Notes: generated from the sequence alone by a model not told the origin. A stretch of DNA of 64,000 nucleotides from Pseudomonas palmensis (GCF_017848315.1 NZ_JAFKEC010000002.1:124001-188000), one strand, 5' to 3'. Counted from the stretch's first letter, positions 36,083 to 45,663 are shown. Made by a program: numbers and translations.

Positions 36083-36454
36083 ATGTCTAGGCTCGCTGAA
36101 TTCCGCGCCCTTGAACAACAGCTCGCTGCACAGTTGGCTGAGCTGGAAAGCTTGAAAAACGATGATGGTCTCAAACGCGAGATCGAATTTGAGAAAAAGC
36201 TTCGCAACTTATTGGGCGAGTACAATTATAGCTTGCGTAACGTTGTTGCCATCCTCGATCCTCAAGCCGCTTCTCGCCGCGCAGCTCCTGCCGCAGTTGC
36301 TGAAAAAGGCAATCGCAAGCCGCGCCAGGTCAAGCAGTACAAAAACCCGCACACTGGTGAAGTCATCGAAACTAAAGGCGGCAATCACAAGCAGCTCAAA
36401 GAGTGGAAGGCTGAGCACGGTGCCGAAGAGGTCGAATCCTGGTTGGCTAAGTAA
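36083..36454 (+). CDS. MvaT/MvaU-family xenogeneic silencer
   Basis: 123 aa from the ATG at 36083 with AAAGGAACCGAT upstream. N-terminal oligomerisation coiled coil (MSRLAEFRALEQQLAAQLAE) and C-terminal AT-hook-like domain with KQYKNPHTGEVIETKGGNH, the Pseudomonas counterpart of H-NS. These proteins coat A/T-rich horizontally acquired DNA and silence it. The sequence looks like the MvaU/TurB branch. Being surrounded by accessory genes, this is probably an extra, island-borne copy that helps the island avoid fitness cost. Confidence 0.93.
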   Translation: MSRLAEFRALEQQLAAQLAELESLKNDDGLKREIEFEKKLRNLLGEYNYSLRNVVAILDPQAASRRAAPAAVAEKGNRKPRQVKQYKNPHTGEVIETKGGNHKQLKEWKAEHGAEEVESWLAK

Positions 36455-36473
36455 CACTGTTTGAGTACAAATC

Positions 36474-36496
36474 AGGGCCCTGCGGGGCCCTTTTTT
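36474..36496 (+). terminator. Rho-independent terminator of silencer gene
   Basis: AGGGCCC-TGCG-GGGCCCT stem followed by TTTTTT, 20 bp after the stop codon. Confidence 0.92.
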
Positions 36497-36712
36497 ATGG
36501 GATAGGGATATATGGGATTTTGAAGGCCAGGTCGAAAAGGAACTTCTGCGCCTTCGGCAGTAGGCGCTTTGCTATGCCTGTTTGCAGTCAAGTACGCTCC
36601 TCCAGCAGTTCGCGATTGACGTTGGAGGGTGGCCTGGGTTTGAGCTTGCGCGAGTTTTCCCGAAGCTCGGCCTGGCGCCCTATTCGGGAAAAGTCCCGCC
36701 ACTTGGCCGATT

Positions 36713-37777
36713 TTATTCCAAGGTAGCTGAGCCGACCGACTTAGGTTGAAGTGTGTGATGCAGCTCTCCGAGGCTCGCGCGGCCACTGGCTACCAGCTCA
36801 GCAATTGGGCCTTCATGCAGTGCCTCAATGAATTTCCCCTTGTTCAGCCAGAACTCAGTCTTTGTGAACACGGCCTCTAGCTCGGGAGGGATATCCATAC
36901 GATCTCTTCCCGAAAAATCGCACAGATTGTTGTAGTACTCCCAGGTAAAGCGGAGTGCAGCTAAAGTTTCTAAGGTGCTTGTGCCAAAAGTCGGGGCGTC
37001 GGAGTTGTCTTCATATCGCACATACACTCCTTGCTCCCTCATTGTCATGTATATTTTTTTGATATTTAGTTTTTTTGCTGCGTGATATATGTTTTTGTTT
37101 GCTGCCAGATAAAAGCTAAATGAGTCTTTGTTGCTTCCATCTAGTACGCCTCTTAAGTGGTTGGCGGCTCCCTGTATAAAACTTTCAATTTGTTCAAAAG
37201 CACGCTTATGTACGACGGGCGTGCCGTCTTCAGGTGTGCCAATAAAAAATCTTTTATGAACCACAGGGTGGGTTTTGTAGCTGAAGGTATACTGGTTGAA
37301 ATATTTGGTGTCGTCTATTTCTTTGAAGTATTCGAACATGGCTTTTCGATGCGCATAGTAAGCATCTAAATTGTTTTTGGTTCGGCTTATAGTGATTTGT
37401 CTAGCAGCTTGTTGGGTCGAGTGAAAGCGTGCAACCAAAGCGGCTAATGGCAGTGACGTTGACATGAGCGCCAGTGGAAGAAGACTTATCTCAGCGAACT
37501 TTTTATACCCTTCGGTTGTGAGGCTTACCTCATAACCTGACCACGTCCATAGGCCGAATGCGAAGCCTAGGCTCAATGGAATGCCAATGGCTAACCACAG
37601 CAAACCTTGCCTGATCAATCCATGCTCGGTGTTGAGCTCAAAGACAGAGCGTGCTTTGGTATGTAAGTTATGACCTTCCCCAAGCTTTCTACTGACTAGC
37701 CAGAAGGTGGTCAGTGCGGGACACAGTATTGTTGCAGCAAGCAGCGCTAGATCAAGCATTCTGAAGTCCTGTCGCAA
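36713..37777 (-). CDS. Three-TM membrane protein, possible defence effector
   Basis: 354 aa. Membrane segments at about residues 7-27, 58-80 and 95-115 are followed by a coiled segment (SRTKNNLDAYYAHRKAMFEY) and a ~230-residue cytoplasmic domain rich in aromatic residues. No enzyme motif is visible. The membrane-plus-soluble-domain plan and the position next to the SIR2 gene suggest a membrane-acting abortive-infection protein, but no family is recognised. A/T-rich codon use in the middle of the gene differs from its neighbours and points to transfer. Confidence 0.65.
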   Translation of the reverse strand: MRQDFRMLDLALLAATILCPALTTFWLVSRKLGEGHNLHTKARSVFELNTEHGLIRQGLLWLAIGIPLSLGFAFGLWTWSGYEVSLTTEGYKKFAEISLLPLALMSTSLPLAALVARFHSTQQAARQITISRTKNNLDAYYAHRKAMFEYFKEIDDTKYFNQYTFSYKTHPVVHKRFFIGTPEDGTPVVHKRAFEQIESFIQGAANHLRGVLDGSNKDSFSFYLAANKNIYHAAKKLNIKKIYMTMREQGVYVRYEDNSDAPTFGTSTLETLAALRFTWEYYNNLCDFSGRDRMDIPPELEAVFTKTEFWLNKGKFIEALHEGPIAELVASGRASLGELHHTLQPKSVGSATLE

Positions 37778-37836
37778 TCGTCGTTCTTGGTAAGCCGCTG
37801 AGGGCTATGGATGCTCGCTTTAGCTCTCTACAACCG

Positions 37837-38076
37837 TCATCCTACTGGGATCTCCAAAGCGGGCTCCGGGCTTGAATGAAGAGGTGGGCATTGTCGCATG
37901 ATGGGCTGCGCCACCATGGCAACGGAGGTTACTGGTCGAAGAGATCGTTGCTTGGCTCGCTGGATTGCCTCCTTGAGCAGGTGGTGAAAACGCTTATCAA
38001 TGTTGGTACCTCCAAGGCGGATCTTCAACATGCTGAGGAATCTTCCGTCGAGATCTGGAGGCAGGCGGTGATCCAT
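37837..38076 (-). CDS. Possible small hypothetical protein
   Basis: 79 aa (MDHRLPPDLDGRFLSMLKIR...). The N-terminal half is plausible as a folded helix (DKRFHHLLKEAIQRAKQRSL); the C-terminal part is proline-rich. No clear ribosome-binding site. It would follow the SIR2 gene on the same strand. Weak call. Confidence 0.3.
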   Translation of the reverse strand: MDHRLPPDLDGRFLSMLKIRLGGTNIDKRFHHLLKEAIQRAKQRSLRPVTSVAMVAQPIMRQCPPLHSSPEPALEIPVG

Positions 38077-38109
38077 GACCTGGATGCCTTGAGCGCTGGA
38101 GTGGAGGTC

Positions 38110-39882
38110 TCACCACCTGCTAAACCGCGCCAATCCCTCTAAAAATCGCTGGAGGTAGCTTTCACTGCCAAAGGCGAAGCCGGCAGCAAGCAAAGGCTCC
38201 TTGAATTCCGGGATAGAGTATTCCTGAGCGAAGCGAGAGATGGTTTCCGAGTGCCATGACAGTCGCCCCATCGCGATATTTCGAAATTGACTTTGCTGGA
38301 TCAGAATGTTGAGCTGTTCTTCGTTGACGCCATTCTCTTGAACGAAGAACAGTAGGTTCATAAACTCGAATCGCTCGTAGAGCAGCTCAGGATCATGCAC
38401 TCCGGCAAACGAGGGAGCCCATTTGCAGGAAATGAGGCTGGCAAGTCTATTGGATAGGGGAGTACGGGCGCTGCTCTGGCCCTCTAGGGTTTTCCAGCGT
38501 TCTAGGAGCCCGTTGCCGCACTCAAGGTAGAACGGTGATAGTTCATAGCCCACCACACTAGGCCGCTCGCGACGGTTAATAACTGTTGAACTGAACAGCC
38601 GATGCAGAACGTCAAGGCGATTCGCACGAGTTAGCCCAAGTGCATAGCCCAGCACGACCAACATTGCCGGATAGTCTTTCAGGGCTAGCCAGTGAGTATA
38701 GCCAGCCTGCTCTCTATGAGCTTCGGCATACAGCCCTTGGACTGCGTCCAGGACGAGCCGCAACTCATCACCTGTGCCCCAACGTCCTAGTACTGAAGCA
38801 AGGCGGGCGATAGGTTCGACAATGGCCTCGTATTCTGGAACCCAGTCACTGAAAGCCTCGTTTCTCACGTCAGCCCCTCCTGCGAAAAGCGGGGAGAAAT
38901 CAGAAATCGTCTGCCGAGTTTGGGTCGTGACCAAGTCGTCGAGCTGGATCCTGTGTTCAGGTCGATCCATGAAGCGTTTTGTCATGGCGATCATCAGCTC
39001 GACGCTTGCCGGGTTGGGCTGGCGTGATTGCTGGATGGTCTCAAGCTTCAGCTTAAGCGCGTCGAAAAATGTATCCGCGTCAGTGCCATTGACCACCGAT
39101 GCGCGACGCTGTGTGACCAATTCCTGGCCACGTTCAGAAAGACCACCACGGGCAAGCCAGTAAGTTGGGTAGCGGCGGGAGGGGGCGCGCAGAAACGCGG
39201 CCCTCAGGGCATGATCCCATTCCCCTGACCAGCCGGCGACGATTAACCCGAACTCATCGATGATGCGGTCGAGCAGGGCGTTGAACTCGGCAGAGTAGTC
39301 ACCCAATTCCACATCCGTATTCAGAATTCTGGCGTCCTTGTAGTCACCATGAATTTTGAGGATGAAGCACTGGGAATGGGTGATCGGCTCGGCCCCTGCC
39401 AAGGCGTCGACTGAACTCACGATAGTGGGCTCAATGCCGGCATCACGCAGAGCATTTTCCATTAGCCTGTCGAAGTTAGTGGTGACGATGACACGTACGT
39501 GTCCAGCACGCACCATTTCTGCAATAGCTCGATGAGCCCGTGTGGGAACCTTCAACCCATCCTCTAGCTCTTGGGCTGTCGGCTCCAGGAAGCCTTGAAC
39601 AATCGCCCTGCGTTCGCTTTGCGTCCCAGCCAGTGTCTCAAGCAGCGTCGAATAGTTTGGCTGCTCTCCTGTCTTACCTACATACCAAGCATGCCAGTCT
39701 TCTTGCTCCCCTACGCCTGAGGCAATACCGGCGCGCTTGACCAGCTCCATGGTGATCTCCCACCCAGTCGGGATGCCGGCAGAGCGTGACACTCCTGACC
39801 CCAGGAGTAGTGCGTACACCCCTTTGTTCTCGTACACCGAAAATGCAAGCTGGGTAGTTGGGTCATTTGCGATCATGGGCAT
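38110..39882 (-). CDS. SIR2-like NADase-type anti-phage protein
   Basis: 590 aa. The N-terminal SIR2 domain shows GSGVSRSAG (residues 28-36, NAD-binding), TTNFD (134-138) and KIHGD (176-180, catalytic His 178), followed by a second Rossmann-like part (IVAGWSGEWDHALR). The ~330-residue C-terminal region is helical and unassigned. Stand-alone SIR2 proteins of this layout in defence islands degrade NAD+ on phage infection. AAGGAAGACCTT precedes the ATG. No partner gene (Argonaute, HerA, TIR) is adjacent, so it may be a single-gene system. Confidence 0.87.
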   Translation of the reverse strand: MPMIANDPTTQLAFSVYENKGVYALLLGSGVSRSAGIPTGWEITMELVKRAGIASGVGEQEDWHAWYVGKTGEQPNYSTLLETLAGTQSERRAIVQGFLEPTAQELEDGLKVPTRAHRAIAEMVRAGHVRVIVTTNFDRLMENALRDAGIEPTIVSSVDALAGAEPITHSQCFILKIHGDYKDARILNTDVELGDYSAEFNALLDRIIDEFGLIVAGWSGEWDHALRAAFLRAPSRRYPTYWLARGGLSERGQELVTQRRASVVNGTDADTFFDALKLKLETIQQSRQPNPASVELMIAMTKRFMDRPEHRIQLDDLVTTQTRQTISDFSPLFAGGADVRNEAFSDWVPEYEAIVEPIARLASVLGRWGTGDELRLVLDAVQGLYAEAHREQAGYTHWLALKDYPAMLVVLGYALGLTRANRLDVLHRLFSSTVINRRERPSVVGYELSPFYLECGNGLLERWKTLEGQSSARTPLSNRLASLISCKWAPSFAGVHDPELLYERFEFMNLLFFVQENGVNEEQLNILIQQSQFRNIAMGRLSWHSETISRFAQEYSIPEFKEPLLAAGFAFGSESYLQRFLEGLARFSRW

Positions 39883-40261
39883 AAGGTCTTCCTTGTGTTC
39901 TGGGGAGAGCGGATCAGAAACTCTCGGATTCGCTGACGTTATCCTGGATGGGGATATTCTAGCGAATGGCCATCACTGCCGCAGTGATTGCTTCTTCCGG
40001 ACTCCATGTCAACGCCATGGCCTTGGGGGGCTCGGTGGGGCTCAGAAGAACTAGTTCTCTGGAATGAACATGCGATCAGGGGGGAAGGACGGGTGGCATC
40101 CAGAGTCGGGTGAAAACGCCTTGCTCTGGCTTGAGCATTGGTGTGGTAAGGGTTTCCCACCGCTCGTCGACGGCATGGACATGTCGGAGCAGCGGTGTTG
40201 TGCTCGCTGGAAAGAGGCGTAGATTGATGAGCTCACAATGAGCGATTGAGGAGAGCTGGCC
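39883..40261. other. Intergenic stretch between divergent genes
   Basis: About 380 bp between the SIR2 gene and the 74-aa gene. No recognisable gene; small minus frames here have no ribosome-binding sites. Promoters of both flanking genes must lie here. Confidence 0.4.
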
Positions 40262-40486
40262 ATGACTCAGAACCTAGATCTTCACATCTTCACCCCCGAT
40301 CAGCTGCAAGCCCACGATTTGAACATCGCCACGAAGGTACACCAAGCGACCGTCGCTAGCGTCATTCGCAAAGTGAATGTCATGAACCCGGGACAGGTTC
40401 TGAACGCCTCTAGGGAAAACGGTAAGGAACTCCTTTGGCCAAAGGAGAAGCTGGAGCAGGTACTCAAGCACATTGAAGAGTCGTAA
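40262..40486 (+). CDS. Small hypothetical protein (74 aa)
   Basis: 74 aa from an ATG with GAGGAGAGCTGGCC upstream. The product (MTQNLDLHIFTPDQLQAHDL..., ending KEKLEQVLKHIEES) is mixed alpha/beta and soluble, with no recognised domain. Good ribosome-binding site and normal composition support it. It converges with the gene at 40582. Confidence 0.6.
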   Translation: MTQNLDLHIFTPDQLQAHDLNIATKVHQATVASVIRKVNVMNPGQVLNASRENGKELLWPKEKLEQVLKHIEES

Positions 40487-40581
40487 TCGCTGGAACCAAT
40501 GCGAAACTGGTTCGACTATCCGAACTGGAGGCAATGAGAAGGCCCCGCAGCCTGGGATGCGAGCCCTACTCATTGTGCGTT

Positions 40582-41130
40582 TTACTTCAGTCGAGGCCGG
40601 CTATAGGACGGCTCGGGGCTGAGGAATTTGGGCACCTCCGAAAGCATCAGATCACACTCCACCAATGCGGGGCCGTGCCAGAACAGTGTCCAGCGGTTGT
40701 AGTCTTCCTGCGTCTCGATCACGTAGAGCGTCTCCTTTCTGGTTTCCCGGAAGGCTCTGATAAACCAAGCAGGGTTAACCTTCGATGGAACTCGGAGCTC
40801 ATAACCGTCGTCCGACCACCCAACCCAATGGCTAAAGAAGCTGCGCTCAAAGAAGTCGTGCAACTGGACGAAGTAATAGGATTTTCTTTCGTCGGCTGAC
40901 GCCGCTGCGCAGCGGTCTTTACCGTGGTCACGCCACGATTTGAATGCATTCTTGAAGGCTTCGAAGCAGTTTTTCCAAGACTCAAACCCGTAGCGGCGCG
41001 CGACGATAGACAAGCAGGCTTTATGTCGCAAAGCCTTCTGGCTGTTACGCTTCAAAATCTTGGCTTCGCGCTTAATCTGCTGAAAAAGCTCGGGGGTGAG
41101 GGGATGTGTGGTGGTAAGAGTTTTGGACAT
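40582..41130 (-). CDS. Hypothetical protein, paralogue of 53583-54164
   Basis: 182 aa. An N-terminal helical module (KALRHKACLSIVARRYGFES, with WKNCFEAF) recalls glyoxalase-related accessory domains in plasmid proteins. A beta-rich middle follows (VGWSDDGYELRVPSKVNPAW) and the segment ETLYVIETQEDYNRWTLFWH. The same blocks, including LYVIETxxxxxxWxLxW, occur in the protein at 53583, so the two are paralogues 13 kb apart. Function unknown. Confidence 0.68.
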   Translation of the reverse strand: MSKTLTTTHPLTPELFQQIKREAKILKRNSQKALRHKACLSIVARRYGFESWKNCFEAFKNAFKSWRDHGKDRCAAASADERKSYYFVQLHDFFERSFFSHWVGWSDDGYELRVPSKVNPAWFIRAFRETRKETLYVIETQEDYNRWTLFWHGPALVECDLMLSEVPKFLSPEPSYSRPRLK

Positions 41131-41530
41131 AGCTATCCCATAAATCCAATACGGAGCTCTGGCCCGCTCAGGCCCAAGATTTGTGGGTAGTCGTCAGATT
41201 TTTGCTAACAGTGTTCTCACTTGGGCCAGCGGGCGGCTCAGGCACCTGTAGTCGTACCTATGGCCAAAATGGTGCAGTAACTCTTGCGAGGCTGTCAAGG
41301 CGTTGGTCGTTCTGGTCATCGCCATCGGTGTTCCGTGCAACGTGTTTTCGCGTCCGTGCCCGCGCCCGTCTGCCCTCCAAATGAATATGAAGCTCAGCGT
41401 CTTCTGGTGCTCTCTACCAGATTGCTGAGGTCGCTTCGGGGAGAGGTGCTTGATACTCTTGAAACGACCCGATCAGTCATGGTGCTCTTTCTGGCTGCAT
41501 GACCTTCCGTGATTACAGAACAGACCAAGC
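41131..41530. other. Intergenic stretch, no gene recognised
   Basis: The overlapping plus-strand frames at 41181-41502 have no ribosome-binding site or family. Possibly decayed DNA upstream of the truncated antitoxin-like frame. Confidence 0.4.
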
Positions 41531-41761
41531 TTGCACGGTGATGGCGAGCTCGATAGTGCGGGGTGGCGTGTGCAAAATTTAGATGCGGTGTGGCGAAAAG
41601 CCGAGCAGGTGTTTGGCGACAGGGCCAAAGCCGCTACATGGCTGTCGACGCCTAGTCAGTTATTCGGTAGCGAGGCACCTGTCGACTTCGTGAAAGATCA
41701 GGAAGGCTTGGAGCGGGTGATCGAAGTGCTGACTCAGATTGAGCATGGGTTTGCTTGTTGA
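41531..41761 (+). CDS. DUF2384 (MbcA/ParS/Xre) antitoxin-like domain, probably truncated
   Basis: The C-terminal ~50 residues (VWRKAEQVFGDRAKAATWLS, then EGLERVIEVLTQIEHG) match the toxin-binding domain of Xre/ParS antitoxins of RES-type toxin systems. The usual N-terminal HTH half is absent and the start (TTG at 41531, or GTG at 41570) is poor. No RES toxin gene follows. I read it as an orphan or remnant antitoxin. Confidence 0.6.
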   Translation: MHGDGELDSAGWRVQNLDAVWRKAEQVFGDRAKAATWLSTPSQLFGSEAPVDFVKDQEGLERVIEVLTQIEHGFAC

Positions 41762-41907
41762 AAGCTGTATTCGCTGCAGGTGGGGAAGGGCTGATCACCC
41801 GCAATTTTGGCGCTAATTGGCTCCGTCGGGTGCTTGGCACTTACCGCTGTTAGGACATACAGTAGTTCCCTAAGGCCGTCAGTTTGGCGTGCGTTTGGGG
41901 GATCATT

Positions 41908-42954
41908 ATGAAGGTGTTCGTGAGCTCCGTTGTCGGAGGGTTTGAGCAGTACCGGGCTGCAGCTAGGAAGGCGATCACACTGCTGGGGCACACGCCAGTC
42001 ATGTGCGAGGACTTCGGTGCACGTCCTTACTCTTCGCAGCATGCGTGCATGACGGAGATCGACCAAGCTGATGTCGTGGTACTTATCCTTGGCGCGAATT
42101 TCGGCTACGAAACTGACACTGGTGAGTCAGTTACTCAACAGGAGTTTCGGCGAGCGAAGACGACCGGCAAGCCTATCCTGGCTTTTCTCGAAACAGTGGA
42201 GATGGAAGAGCGGCAGAGAGCGTTTTCACGGGAAGTCTCCGACTATCTCGATGGCCTGTTCCGGCTGACATTTTCTGATCAGCATGAGCTATCAGACGGC
42301 ATCGTTCAGGGCCTGAATCAACTATCTCTGAGTCGTAAGGCCATATCGGAGCAGGAGTTCATACAGCGCTTGCAGCAGAAAGATGGCAATGGCCGGCGGG
42401 GTGGCTATGACCACGAAGCTCGCCTGGAGGTAGCGTTCTTGCCTCAGCCTGAAACCCTCGGCACGTTGCGCGCCGCCCATGCTCAACACGACCCGTTTTT
42501 TCTCAAGCTGTGCCAGGCTGGGCTTGGCTCGATCAAAGGCGGCTACAAGGACTTCGATAGCGCCGATCAGACGGGAATTGATACTCCGGGCTTGAAGTGG
42601 CGACACCATGAGAGTGGTTTGTGCTGGTTGTCGATTTCACTGGCCAACGCTTCGACGTCGCGAGGGATCATGGACTCGTATTACCTATCCCCATCCAGGG
42701 TCAGAGCAGGCGCTGAAGCTGCGTTCGGGCTGCTGTGCGAAGGGAAGAGTGGGTGGTTCCAGATCAGCCTGACTGGAGTTGACCACAAGCTCTTCGCTGA
42801 GCCCCCGGCTTCATCTTCCAGCAGCATCTCGTTGCCGTTCCGATCTGAGCAGAAGCTGGAAGAGCGGAGCTTGTTGATTCCTGCCACGCCGGCGGCGTAC
42901 CGTCTTTGGTTGGACGAGGTGATGTTCAGGTTTGAGCGCAAAATGTCCATGTGA
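41908..42954 (+). CDS. DUF4062-domain protein, putative defence sensor/effector
   Basis: 348 aa from the ATG at 41908. The N-terminal DUF4062 domain (MKVFVSSVVGGFEQYRAAAR, then DQADVVVLILGANFGY) has a TIR-like/flavodoxin-type fold common in NLR-like and other anti-phage proteins. The C-terminal ~190 residues are unassigned. It lies next to a truncated antitoxin and in the same stretch as the SIR2 gene, consistent with a small defence island. Confidence 0.78.
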   Translation: MKVFVSSVVGGFEQYRAAARKAITLLGHTPVMCEDFGARPYSSQHACMTEIDQADVVVLILGANFGYETDTGESVTQQEFRRAKTTGKPILAFLETVEMEERQRAFSREVSDYLDGLFRLTFSDQHELSDGIVQGLNQLSLSRKAISEQEFIQRLQQKDGNGRRGGYDHEARLEVAFLPQPETLGTLRAAHAQHDPFFLKLCQAGLGSIKGGYKDFDSADQTGIDTPGLKWRHHESGLCWLSISLANASTSRGIMDSYYLSPSRVRAGAEAAFGLLCEGKSGWFQISLTGVDHKLFAEPPASSSSSISLPFRSEQKLEERSLLIPATPAAYRLWLDEVMFRFERKMSM

Positions 42955-42974
42955 ACGTTGATATGGGCTGGTGA

Positions 42975-43082
42975 GTGGACACGGGCATATAAAGCAGGCC
43001 GTCTGGATTATTTATCGTGGGACACGGGCGGTCGCGTCGATACCACCACCAAGAAGAGCTTCGCCGCTCACGCCCCCCTGTA
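42975..43082 (+). pseudogene. C-terminal gene fragment adjoining the repeat
   Basis: The plus frame reads YKAGRLDYLSWDTGGRVDTT and ends at a TAA that overlaps the first TGTAAACC of the 61-bp repeat. The composition is protein-like, but there is no start upstream; it looks like the tail of a gene cut off by rearrangement. Family not recognised. Confidence 0.3.
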
Positions 43083-43139
43083 AACCTCTTTTTTGATGTG
43101 TAAACCGCATTGGTTAACAGGTCAAAAATTTAGTTTACA
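43079..43139. repeat. 61-bp composite TGTAAACC/TTTACA repeat, copy 2
   Basis: Same order and spacing as at 6474: TGTAAACC, GTGTAAACC, then ACAGGTCAAAAA, then TTTACA. The intervening bases differ, so the spacing is conserved rather than copied recently. The two copies bracket the whole stress and defence region. Confidence 0.65.
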
Positions 43140-43530
43140 AGCCAAGGTCGAGGGCGCCTGGATGTCGTCATTTCGGCTCGGAGGGTGACATGCCAGGGCG
43201 CCTGCCAATGAGCTGAGATGATGATTAATTCAGCTCATCGATGCCCCGGGTATCTGTTGAATTGGAGATCAGTGTGGAGCGGTACTTCAGGCTTTGGGTA
43301 GTAGGATTAGGCCGATCGGAAGCCTATTACCTCGCCTCCTCAAGCCCCAGGAGAGATTTTGATCACAGCGCCTTTGCAAAGCTGCAACCACCAAAGGTGC
43401 AACTAGTTGCATCTTCTTGGGAAGGCAATGAAAAAGGCTTGAGAGGCCCGGTTTTATTGGGTTATAATTGCTCTCAAGGTGAGCAGTGACAGGATCGCAT
43501 CACCGGTGTAAGGGGCGGCTCCTTAGAGAA

Positions 43531-43556
43531 GGGTTCGAATCTCTACGCTTCCGCCA
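43531..43556 (+). other. Attachment-site-like copy of a tRNA-Ser 3' end
   Basis: GGGTTCGAATC followed by ACGCTTCCGCCA is the T-loop, acceptor strand and CCA of a serine-type tRNA. No matching 5' acceptor (GGAAGCG) lies upstream, so this is not a full tRNA gene. A typical tRNA terminator follows and an integrase C-terminus points at it 110 bp away, so it is probably an att site of the integrated element. Confidence 0.65.
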
Positions 43557-43562
43557 TATTCA

Positions 43563-43587
43563 AAGCCCTGATTACTCAGGGCTTTTT
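43563..43587 (+). terminator. Terminator following the att site
   Basis: AGCCCTGA-TTAC-TCAGGGCT stem with TTTT. Such a terminator after CCA is usual behind Pseudomonas tRNA genes and was probably copied with the attachment site. Confidence 0.8.
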
Positions 43588-44008
43588 GCGTTTTTGGTGC
43601 ATAGAAAAACTACTCATGGGAACACCCTTGGGAATGGTTTTGATTTGTCAGCGCTGACAATACTTTGCTACTTGGAGGGTTTCGCCAAGGCTCCAATTCG
43701 ACGATAAACACGCTCGGTAATGTCGCCCTTGGTGTGGCCCAGCAGCAGGCTGGCGTGGTCGACATCTGTGATCTCGGAAGCCGCCTTCGGGCGAATGTCG
43801 CGGAACTGGAACTGGCTGACCTTGCCAGCCAGGACCTGGTGTCCGGCGGAGACTGCTTCTTTCACCGCCTCCTCCCGGGCGTCGTCCCAGCGGTGACGCA
43901 GCATCGCTGCCGTCACCCGTTTGCCGTTGTCGGTCAGCAGCAGGTGTAGTGGCCTAATGAAACCGGACACCCATTTAGGCGAGAATGCTCGCCATAGAGA
44001 GGTGTCTA

Positions 44009-45171
<1,163 letters not shown>

Positions 45172-45408
45172 CCACTACAAGGTATGGCGACCCATGCGAA
45201 GCGTTACGCGCCAGAATCTTCCTGATCAGGGCGCCCAGGCTGCTCTCCGCGCCATCCACTTCCAGCATGATCCGCCCGGATTTTTCTTGCTCTTGCTGGT
45301 GCGCTTACGCCGGTACCTCCCCGGCGGCAGATTCCAATACCTAACTCAGATAACGAGGAATGCTGGGGTAAGAAAATATTAGTGATGGTTGATTTTTAAG
45401 TGGCGGGG

Positions 45409-45436
45409 ACAAAAAAACCGGCCTTAGCCGGTTCTT
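45409..45436 (-). terminator. Terminator of the 2TM-GAF gene pair
   Basis: Minus-strand ACCGGC-TAAG-GCCGGT stem followed by TTTTTTTG, 18 bp after the stop of the small gene. Confidence 0.9.
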
Positions 45437-45453
45437 ATGAGCGAGGAAGTGAT

Positions 45454-45663
45454 TTACTCTTGGCTGTATATTTCCTTTGTGAAGTAGGAACTGCTTTTTT
45501 CGATCTCCGCTTCTAGCCAATCTGAGGAATAAGAGTTTTTACGTTTGGAGCTTTCAACTAAATAGCCCTCAAAGCTCAAGCTCACAGATGTGACGCCCTC
45601 ATTTTTCTTTGGTGAGGAAGTCAGAGCGTCTGCGAGATTTTTGCTATCTTTAGCTTTGCTCAT
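45454..45663 (-). CDS. Small protein overlapping the 2TM-GAF gene
   Basis: 69 aa from the ATG at 45663 with GGAGCGGAAC upstream; its start overlaps the end of the 2TM-GAF gene by 14 nt, so both are translated together. The protein (MSKAKDSKNLADALTSSPKK...) is hydrophilic, with a tail rich in Ser, Glu and Tyr. No family recognised. A dedicated terminator follows, making a closed two-gene unit. Confidence 0.6.
   Translation of the reverse strand: MSKAKDSKNLADALTSSPKKNEGVTSVSLSFEGYLVESSKRKNSYSSDWLEAEIEKSSSYFTKEIYSQE

Noticed and set aside
43241-43489. 82-aa plus frame before the attachment site
   Set aside because: No ribosome-binding site, no recognisable family, and the frame ends inside the region that borders the attachment site.
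43470-43556. Possible complete tRNA gene
   Set aside because: Only the T-loop and acceptor 3' strand with CCA are present. The T stem has a mismatch and no GGAAGCG 5' acceptor or anticodon arm can be folded; treated as an attachment-site copy.
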